Shown: piece by piece, positions 1-6,871 of the stretch | Numbering within the stretch: position 1 is the stretch's first letter | Layout: every line of letters begins with the position of its first letter | Source of the DNA: an uncultured Actinomycetes bacterium | GTDB lineage: Bacteria; Actinomycetota; Thermoleophilia; Miltoncostaeales; Miltoncostaeaceae | NCBI GenBank assembly: GCA_937862675.1 | Contig: CALMEC010000416.1 | Span: 1-10,361 of the forward strand | Length of the DNA: 10,361 bases | Direction: 5' to 3' | Notes under the pieces: generated by a model | What the model was told of the DNA's origin: nothing | The model's input: only the letters and a program-made list of their open reading frames with translations | The model's database searches: none | Position numbers and translations under genes: made by a program

Positions 1-1
1 T

Positions 2-3000
2 GACAGCACGACGGTGACGGCACTCGCGATCACGAAGGACGAACCGTCACCCGAGGGGGAGATCCTCCGCGGCCTCCACGCGCATCCGACGACCGTCAAC
101 ATGACCGTCCGGGCCAACTCGGTCAATCCGGTGACCGGGGTCGTCATCGACGACTACCTGCCGGCCAACCTCGAGTTCCTCGGCTGCGGGGGGATCGACA
201 ACACCACTGCCGGCGTCGTCGAGTACCCCGGTGCGCCGCGCCTCACGTCCGTTCCCACGATCACCGGCTGCACCATGCCCGGGCTCGTGGAGACCGTGAA
301 CATCGATCCCGACGGGCCGGACGGCCCGCTCCCCGCCGGGGTCTACACACATCTGCGATGGACCAGCGCCCAGGTCCCCGCGCTCGGCACCATGGCGCCC
401 GGCAGCGCGATCACGATCAACTACCGCGTCGGCGTGCCACTGCACGAGAACACGACGGACTGGACCGGTGCGACCCCCGCGACGAACGGTCCCCAGTCGG
501 CCAACCTGGACAACAACAGCGGACCGGTCACCGTCGACGAGCAGCCCATCCTCAGTCCGGCGACGGCATCGGGCATCTACCATCCGACCGCGGGGGGAAC
601 GACCCCGACGAGCGACACCACCACGCTCGAGCGCACCGCCGAGGACGTCCGCATGCGGAAGTCGGTGACGCCCGGCATCGTCCAGAACGGCGAGATCGTG
701 AAGTACACCTTCACGGTCGACGTCTCCGAGTACCAGGACGCGTCGAACCTCGTGATCACGGACACCATGCCCAACGGGATGTGCCCCCTCGGCCCGACGA
801 ACCCCGAGACGACGCCGCCGGCCGCGAACGCGGAGTGCGCTCCCGTCTCCGGGCAGCTACCGACCCTGGCGTACTCGCAGGTGACCGAGAACGCCAACGG
901 CACGTTCACGATCCGGTGGAACGTGGCGTCGCTGGTGAGGAACGGGACGCTCACCGTGACCTACCCGGCACGCGTCCGGGTCTACTACCAGCAGTCGTAC
1001 GCGAACGACACGAACCGTCCGGTGCTCTCGAGTGACGCGATGGACAACACCGTCCGGCTGACCGGCGACGCCACGGGCACGCCGACGGGATCGCCGGGCG
1101 TCACGGTCCCTGTCGTGGACGAGAGCTCCGCGCAGGTCATCGTCGCCGCCCCGACGATCGACAAGAAGGTCTCGAACCAGGCGTCCCCGACGCTCGATTG
1201 CGCGACGGCCACGTACGTCGACGGCATCGCCACCGGTGCCTACCAGCCCGGCGATCGCGTCTGCTTCCGCCTGCGCGCCGACTTCCCGGCGCAGGCGTTC
1301 ACGTCGGACGTCCGCATCACGGACTTCCTGCCGTCGGGACTCGTGGTGGAGAACGTCGCGCCCCTCACGGGGAACTCGCCGGGCTGGACGTGGAGTGTCA
1401 GCGAGCCCGTGATCCGGTGGACGCGTGCGGCGAGCGTGCCGGACGGCAGCCAGGTCTTCCTGTTCCAGGTGTCCGCGATCGTCGCCGATCCCATTCAGGT
1501 CGTTCCGGGGCAGATCGCCGGGAACCTGATGAAGCTGCGGTACGCGAACACGGACGAGACGACGTTCCCGCTCCGTGACGCGGTGAACTTCGTCCAGACG
1601 GCGCCGCAGATCAGCCTCGACAAGGACGTGGTGTCGATCAACGGCGCGCCGGGCACCGTCGCCCAGGGAGGCGACCAGGTCGTCTACCGGGTCCGACCGA
1701 CGAACACCGGCGGCATCGCCGTGCACCAGACGGAGGTCTGGGACAACCTCCCACCCGGGATCATGTGCGCCGACGTGACGCCGCTTCCGGCTCCCCCCGC
1801 GCCGGCCACGGTCTCCTGTTCCAACGTCGGTGACCACGGCCGGATCGTCTGGAAGGGCGTCTCCATCCCGGCGGGCAGCATCGCGTCGCCGGCCACCGTG
1901 AGCCTTCAGTACACCGTGACGATGCCTGGCACGTTCGCGCCGCGGCAGGTGCTCACCAACACCGCCGGTGTCCGCCAGTTCCAGGCAACGACGAACCGCG
2001 GCACCGAGTACACGTACATCCCGCAGAACAACATCGACCCGGCCCAGCCGACCTCCGTCACCGGGACCGATCGGCTCACCACCGGGATCACCGGGCGCGC
2101 GGACGACACGGCGTCGATCACCATCCGCGACGTCGCCGTCGCCAAGGAGCGCACGGGTACCTCGCTCACGGAGACGGGGAACACCGCGACCCAGGCCGTG
2201 CCGGGCGAGAGGATCAGCTACAAGGTGACCGTCACGCTGCCGGACGGCGTCACGCTCACGGACGCACAGATCAATGACGTGCTCGGTGCCGGGCAGCGGC
2301 TCGAGGCGGGCACGCTCACCACCTCGCTCGACGGCAGTCCGCTGCCGGCCGGCTGGACCGTGAGCACGAGCCCGTTCCGGATCACGCTCCCCAGCCCGTA
2401 TGTCATCCCGGACGGGGCGAGCCGGGTGATCGTCATGACGTTCGACGCCACGGTCATCTCCGGGGCCCCCAGCACCGTGACGAACCGGGCCAACATGACC
2501 TGGACGGTCCCGGGGCTGGGGACTCAGACGCAGCAGTCCTCCCTGATCTCGACGCCGGTGCTGCGACCCGCCCTGACGGTGACGAAGTCCACGGACCTCG
2601 GAACCGCCGGCCCGACGCCGGACGGCTTCGTGAGCTACGCCCTGGTCGTCACCAACACCTCCGGCGGCACGCGCTCACGGGCGCACGACGTCCTGGTGAC
2701 AGACCTGCTCCCGCCGGGCGCCGTGCCCGTCGACGCCGCCAACGCGGTCGTCCCGGCGACGATCGGCGCCCTGGTCCCGTGCCCGACCACTCCCAACCCC
2801 ACCAACGGCGTGGCCGCCGCCGCCTGCTCCACCGTGGTCGGCGCCAACCCCGCCACGCAGACGGCGGTGACACCGCGTCGCGCCCTCCAATGGACCATCC
2901 CGGTCATCGAGGTCGGGCAGTCGGTCACGCTTCGATACCGGGTCAAGCTGCCGACGGCGGAGACCGCCAACACGAACCTCACCAACGACGTGGCGGTCAG

Positions 3001-6000
3001 TGGTGACAGCTACCCGGGGACCAACCCCGATCAGGAGACCGTCACCGCGAGCACGTCCCACACCCTCACCTGGGCCGAGTCGACCATCGCGAAGGCGGCC
3101 GACCGCACCACCCAGGTCGTGGGCGGGACGGTCACCTACACCGTCGACGTGGTCGTGCCGCCGGGGGTCCGGCACTACGACTCGGTGGTCACGGACCGGC
3201 TGCCGGACGGCATGAGCCTGGTCTCGTACGACTCGGCGACGTGTGTGACGGGCTGTTCTCCGGTCGACCCGCTGAACGCCATCGTGACCATCCCGGCGTC
3301 GACGCAGGCCGACGGATCGGTGCTCGTCGGCTGGTGGCTGAACGACGTCGATGCGTCGACCGCCGCCCGTACCGTGCGCCTGGTCTACACCGCGCGCATC
3401 GACACGACCTACTCCGGGACGGGCACGCCGCCGGCCGGTACCCCCGTCGACGGCGGGGACACGCTGACCAACGCGGCCCAGCTCCAGTGGCAGACCTCCA
3501 GCGGCACGGACACGCCGCCGGCGACACCTCCGCCCCCGACCACCGACGGTCCGACCACCACCCCGCAGGTCAACGCCCCCGTGACGGTGGTGCGCCCGCG
3601 GATCGTCATGAACAAGCACGTGAGCTGCGACGGGGCGGACCCCGGTCCCACGGGCGGTGACACCGACGCCTGTTCGACCGAGGTGACCGCGACGCCGTTC
3701 ACGTACACGATCAGCGTGCGCAACACGGGGACCTCGACGGCGTATGACGTACAGGTCGATGATGTGACGCCGTCCACGCTGACCGACTTCACCATGGGCG
3801 CCACGCCGCCCGGAGTGACCGTGGTCGACGGTGCCGCGCCGAATCTCCGGTGGAGGATCGACAGCATCCCCGTCAACGGGACGGTGACGATCACCTATAC
3901 GGCGCGCTGGCAGGACTCGTCACAGCTCCCGACCCCCTCGACCGCGGTCAACACGGCGAGCATCCCGTCGTACTACGGCGCCGCCCAGGCGGACCGGGAC
4001 GCTGCGCCCGCAGGGTCGTACCCGACCTACACGGACGGCGGATCCGATGTCGTCACCCTGACGGCGCTGTTCCCGAACGCGACGGTCGACAAGACCACGG
4101 GCACCGGGGCGGAGAGCGGAACCGCCGAGGTCGGGCAGCCCTTCGCCTGGCGGGTCACCGTGCTGAACAGCTCGAGCACCGACGCGCGCAACGTCACCGT
4201 CCGGGACACCCTCCCGGCGGGATGGGAGTACGTGACCGGATCCTCGGCGATCTCGGTGAACACGACCCCGGCGACGGCGGTCCCGACCGCCCCGGTCGTG
4301 TCCGGACAGGATCTGACCTGGACGACCGGCTACGCGCTGCCGGCCGGACGCACCATGACGGTGACGTTCCAGGCCCGTCCCACCTCGGCCGTCCTGGCCG
4401 ATCCCGCCCCGCGGACGTACACGAACACCGCACGGGCCACCGTCGAGGACGGGATGGGCAACACCGGGAACCTGACCGGGCCCTATGACGACGGTCCGGA
4501 CACCGCACAGGCCGACGTCGTGCTGCCCCTGCCGGGCATCGCGAAGATCCCGGACAACAGCGCCGTCTCAGCGGGCGACACGGACGTGCCGTTCGAGATC
4601 CTCGCGCAGAACTTCACCGGCACCGTCCCGCTGCGCAACGCTGTGGTGACGGACGTCCTCCCGACGGGTACCACGTTCAACGCGTCCAGTGTGGCGCTGC
4701 AGAGCTGCACCCCCGGGCCGTCGTGCACCGCCGTCGCGCTCCCGCCGGGACTCGTGTCGCAGAACGGCCAGACGGTGACGTTCGATCTGGGAACGATCGC
4801 CTCCGGTTCCGGCTACCGGATCACGTACACCGTCGACGTCACCAGTCCACTGGCGAACGGCACGGTCCTCACCAACATGGCCCGCCTGACCGGTGACGAG
4901 ATCCCGAGCGGGACCGTGATCCAGGATCCGGGCAGCCTGGTCGTGGGCTCGTCGCCGAACTGGTTCGGCCCGGGCGACACCACGCTCAAGACCTCGACCC
5001 CGGTTACGGGATCGCAGGTGAGCCCGGCGTCGGACATCACCTACCGCATCGACTACGCCAACTCGGGCAACGAGAACGCCACCCAGGTGGTCCTCACGGA
5101 CGAGATACCGGCCCACACGACGTACGTCGGCGGCAGCGCGTCGGCCAATGCGACGGCGGTCGCCAGCTTCCGGGTCGGAGGCGTCTACCAGGCGACGGAG
5201 CCGGCCGATCCGGCCAGCGTCCAGGCGGTCCGCTGGACGATCCCGACGGTCGCCGCCGGGACGGGCGGGTTCCAGACCTTCCGGGTGAGGGTGGATCAGC
5301 CGCTGCCGGACGGGACGGTCATCGAGAACCTGGCCGGCATCGCGTCGCAGCAGACGCCGGTGCCCGAGTCGTTCGGACCCGATCCGTTCGACCGCACGGT
5401 TCCCGTGACCCATCACGTCCACAGCGCTCCGGTCCTCTCCCTGAGGAAGGACGTCGACCAGACGACGGTCACCCTGTCGCGATCGGCGCACCGGCTCGCG
5501 TACACGCTGACCCTCGCGAACACCGGCGACGCGAACGCCACCGATGCCGTGGTCGAGGACTCGGTCCCGGACGGGACGACCCTCGCGTCCATCGCCGACG
5601 GCGGCGGGACGGTGACGTGCTCGACCGATCCCGGAACCCCCGGGTTCACGTTCGGGCCGTGCCCGGTGGACCTGTCCGCGGTGACGCGGATCCGCTGGTC
5701 GTTCGGGACCGTCGTGACCCGTGATACCTCACCGGCAGCGACGCCCCGGCCGCCCGTCGTCATGGGCTTCGCCGTCGACATCCCCATCCCGACCGTGGAC
5801 GGGACGACGATCCCCAACCGGGCGGACGTGGTGTCCGATGAGACGCCCCCGGACACCTCCAACCCGGTGACCACGGTGGTCCGATCGGCGCCGGACATCG
5901 CCATCGGCAAGAACCTGTCGGTGACCCAGGTGTCGCCGGGCTCGGAGATCGCGTACGCCGTCACGGTGACCAACTCCGGGACGGCGGTCGCCACCAACGC

Positions 6001-6700
6001 GTCGATCGCCGACGCCGTTCCCGCCGGCACCCGGTACGTGGCCGGGAGCGTCTCCGACGTCGCCGACTTCCGGGTCGGAGGCACATGGCAGACGACGGAG
6101 CCGGCGGACCCCGCGACGGTCGAGGCCATCCGTTGGACCATCGGAACGCTGGGCATCGACCAGTCGGTCACCCGCGGGTTCCGGATAGTCGTCCCGGCGG
6201 GCGCGCCGCGGACGCTGACCGAGGTGCTGCACGCCGCCACGTTCGGCAGCGATCAGGCGACGGCCACGAGCAACCGGGTGCGCACGGAGGTACTGCATCC
6301 GCCACTGCCGCCGACCGTGGCGAACCTGACCATCGTCAAGCGCGGTCCTGCCCGCCTTCTCGCCGGACGTGACGGCGTCTGGCGGATCACCGTCCGCAAC
6401 AACAGCCGCGCCGCGGCACGCAACGTGATCGTCCGCGACACGTTCCCGCGCGGGCTGGTCGTCCGGAAGATCAGCACGGGCGGACGGCTCATCTCGGGCC
6501 GCTTCCAGTGGAAGCTCGGCGCGCTCCGACCCGGGCAGTCCCGCACCGTCTGGGTGCGCTTCCGCGCACCGCTCACGGCGCACGGCCGCGTCGTCAACAT
6601 GGCGAGCGTCACCGCGGCGAACGCGCGGACGCGGAGCGCCAAACGGCCGGTCGTGCTGCTGCGGGCGGCCGGGGTCGGCCGGGTCCCGGTCGTCGGGTAG
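2..6700 (+). CDS. Giant DUF11-repeat cell-surface protein, 5' end missing
   Basis: The frame is already open at base 2 and runs 2232 codons to TAG at 6698-6700. The first GTG (base 14) lies inside a repeat, so the true start and any signal peptide are upstream of the window. Residues here are counted from that GTG. The protein consists of about 14 Ig-like beta-sandwich repeats of the DUF11/TIGR01451 type. Each begins with a short strand containing Lys, has a central D-x-(L/V/I/M/F)-P-x-G-like motif and usually ends in an LTNTA-like strand. It is rich in Thr, Val, Asp and Pro. A Pro/Thr linker lies at about residues 1170-1190. All 18 cysteines fall in nine close pairs, which suits an oxidised extracellular protein. 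The last repeat (2104-2228) is strongly basic, and the protein ends in VPVVG with no LPXTG, membrane helix or charged sorting tail. From the family I infer an exported adhesin, stalk or surface-layer component. The ligand is unknown. Confidence 0.9.
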   Translation, partial: DSTTVTALAITKDEPSPEGEILRGLHAHPTTVNMTVRANSVNPVTGVVIDDYLPANLEFLGCGGIDNTTAGVVEYPGAPRLTSVPTITGCTMPGLVETVNIDPDGPDGPLPAGVYTHLRWTSAQVPALGTMAPGSAITINYRVGVPLHENTTDWTGATPATNGPQSANLDNNSGPVTVDEQPILSPATASGIYHPTAGGTTPTSDTTTLERTAEDVRMRKSVTPGIVQNGEIVKYTFTVDVSEYQDASNLVITDTMPNGMCPLGPTNPETTPPAANAECAPVSGQLPTLAYSQVTENANGTFTIRWNVASLVRNGTLTVTYPARVRVYYQQSYANDTNRPVLSSDAMDNTVRLTGDATGTPTGSPGVTVPVVDESSAQVIVAAPTIDKKVSNQASPTLDCATATYVDGIATGAYQPGDRVCFRLRADFPAQAFTSDVRITDFLPSGLVVENVAPLTGNSPGWTWSVSEPVIRWTRAASVPDGSQVFLFQVSAIVADPIQVVPGQIAGNLMKLRYANTDETTFPLRDAVNFVQTAPQISLDKDVVSINGAPGTVAQGGDQVVYRVRPTNTGGIAVHQTEVWDNLPPGIMCADVTPLPAPPAPATVSCSNVGDHGRIVWKGVSIPAGSIASPATVSLQYTVTMPGTFAPRQVLTNTAGVRQFQATTNRGTEYTYIPQNNIDPAQPTSVTGTDRLTTGITGRADDTASITIRDVAVAKERTGTSLTETGNTATQAVPGERISYKVTVTLPDGVTLTDAQINDVLGAGQRLEAGTLTTSLDGSPLPAGWTVSTSPFRITLPSPYVIPDGASRVIVMTFDATVISGAPSTVTNRANMTWTVPGLGTQTQQSSLISTPVLRPALTVTKSTDLGTAGPTPDGFVSYALVVTNTSGGTRSRAHDVLVTDLLPPGAVPVDAANAVVPATIGALVPCPTTPNPTNGVAAAACSTVVGANPATQTAVTPRRALQWTIPVIEVGQSVTLRYRVKLPTAETANTNLTNDVAVSGDSYPGTNPDQETVTASTSHTLTWAESTIAKAADRTTQVVGGTVTYTVDVVVPPGVRHYDSVVTDRLPDGMSLVSYDSATCVTGCSPVDPLNAIVTIPASTQADGSVLVGWWLNDVDASTAARTVRLVYTARIDTTYSGTGTPPAGTPVDGGDTLTNAAQLQWQTSSGTDTPPATPPPPTTDGPTTTPQVNAPVTVVRPRIVMNKHVSCDGADPGPTGGDTDACSTEVTATPFTYTISVRNTGTSTAYDVQVDDVTPSTLTDFTMGATPPGVTVVDGAAPNLRWRIDSIPVNGTVTITYTARWQDSSQLPTPSTAVNTASIPSYYGAAQADRDAAPAGSYPTYTDGGSDVVTLTALFPNATVDKTTGTGAESGTAEVGQPFAWRVTVLNSSSTDARNVTVRDTLPAGWEYVTGSSAISVNTTPATAVPTAPVVSGQDLTWTTGYALPAGRTMTVTFQARPTSAVLADPAPRTYTNTARATVEDGMGNTGNLTGPYDDGPDTAQADVVLPLPGIAKIPDNSAVSAGDTDVPFEILAQNFTGTVPLRNAVVTDVLPTGTTFNASSVALQSCTPGPSCTAVALPPGLVSQNGQTVTFDLGTIASGSGYRITYTVDVTSPLANGTVLTNMARLTGDEIPSGTVIQDPGSLVVGSSPNWFGPGDTTLKTSTPVTGSQVSPASDITYRIDYANSGNENATQVVLTDEIPAHTTYVGGSASANATAVASFRVGGVYQATEPADPASVQAVRWTIPTVAAGTGGFQTFRVRVDQPLPDGTVIENLAGIASQQTPVPESFGPDPFDRTVPVTHHVHSAPVLSLRKDVDQTTVTLSRSAHRLAYTLTLANTGDANATDAVVEDSVPDGTTLASIADGGGTVTCSTDPGTPGFTFGPCPVDLSAVTRIRWSFGTVVTRDTSPAATPRPPVVMGFAVDIPIPTVDGTTIPNRADVVSDETPPDTSNPVTTVVRSAPDIAIGKNLSVTQVSPGSEIAYAVTVTNSGTAVATNASIADAVPAGTRYVAGSVSDVADFRVGGTWQTTEPADPATVEAIRWTIGTLGIDQSVTRGFRIVVPAGAPRTLTEVLHAATFGSDQATATSNRVRTEVLHPPLPPTVANLTIVKRGPARLLAGRDGVWRITVRNNSRAAARNVIVRDTFPRGLVVRKISTGGRLISGRFQWKLGALRPGQSRTVWVRFRAPLTAHGRVVNMASVTAANARTRSAKRPVVLLRAAGVGRVPVVG
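5161..5240 (+). repeat. Copy 1 of a recent internal duplication (repeat unit 11)
   Basis: This segment aligns without gaps to 6061-6140, exactly 900 bp downstream, with 61 of 80 bases identical including a 16-base exact run starting at 5167-5168. The encoded stretch FRVGG...TEPADP...RWTI occurs only in units 11 and 13, so these two units share a more recent origin than the rest of the array. Confidence 0.75.
6061..6140 (+). repeat. Copy 2 of the internal duplication (repeat unit 13)
   Basis: This is the partner of 5161-5240, ungapped and in frame, with 20 of 27 encoded residues identical. The copies are exactly 300 codons apart, with one unrelated unit (12) between them. That fits duplication of a two-unit block, or unequal recombination between units, followed by divergence. 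Confidence 0.75.
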
Positions 6701-6712
6701 CCGGATGACGAG

Positions 6713-6742
6713 GGATGGGGGGTCTGCAGAGACCCCCCATCC
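6713..6742 (+). terminator. Strong hairpin after the giant gene, no U-tract
   Basis: Thirteen bases after the stop codon, 6713-6725 (GGATGGGGGGTCT) pairs perfectly with 6730-6742 around a GCAG tetraloop. The stem is 13 bp and GC-rich, but the sequence after it (CGATCGCCGG) has no T-run. It is probably the transcription end or a 3'-protecting structure for the giant gene. Such U-less hairpins are common in high-GC actinobacteria. The sequence is self-complementary and could act on either strand. Confidence 0.7.
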
Positions 6743-6865
6743 GATCGCCGGGAGCGACGGGGCCGTCCGTGTCCGTCGTTCCTGCACCCGTGCGACGGGA
6801 CCGGAGGTGAACGCTCGAGCACAGGGGTTCGCGTCCGTGCACGGCGTCGACGGTTCGCCGCCCAT

Positions 6866-6871
6866 TAGTGT
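6866..6871 (+). promoter_or_regulatory. Probable -10 box for a leaderless ProA-like transcript
   Basis: TAGTGT fits the TANNNT -10 pattern and ends six bases before an in-frame GTG at 6878, so the predicted transcript would start at that GTG. No Shine-Dalgarno sequence lies at the right distance from 6872, 6878 or the later ATG at 6911. The first T, A and G of the box also form an in-frame TAG that limits how far the gene can extend upstream. I see no clear -35 box. Confidence 0.4.

Larger units (their letters stand above)
26..6640 (+). repeat. Array of about 14 DUF11-like protein repeats
   Basis: I placed repeat boundaries by the first-strand Lys. Units begin near bases 26, 647, 1154, 1607, 2132, 2567, 3080, 3602, 4079, 4532, 4976, 5429, 5891 and 6323, with spacings of about 430-620 bp. 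The repeats are diverged in DNA and are mainly a protein-level repeat. The central motif reads, for example, TDTMPNG, TDFLPSG, WDNLPPG, TDRLPDG, RDTLPAG, EDSVPDG and RDTFPRG. The closing strand reads LTNTAG, VTNRAN, YTNTAR, LTNMAR, IENLAG, IPNRAD or VNMAS. Several units carry an extra loop, for example before units 4, 5 and 9, which explains the uneven lengths. Confidence 0.85.

Noticed and set aside
4653..4673. LPTG tetrapeptide in the giant protein as a sortase signal
   Set aside because: It is the ordinary D-x-LP-x-G turn of repeat unit 10, internal to the protein, not followed by a hydrophobic segment and basic tail, and it lacks the LPXTG spacing.
6835..6844. Palindrome CCGTGCACGG upstream of the ProA-like gene as an operator
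   Set aside because: A single 10-base palindrome is expected by chance in GC-rich DNA. There is no second copy or flanking symmetry to support a binding site.
5729..6865. Long minus-strand open frame (378 codons) antisense to the giant gene
   Set aside because: Its translation is a low-complexity Arg/Asp/Gly string, typical of the antisense of high-GC coding DNA, and it overlaps clear DUF11 repeats. Other long frames within 47-6822 were rejected for the same reason.
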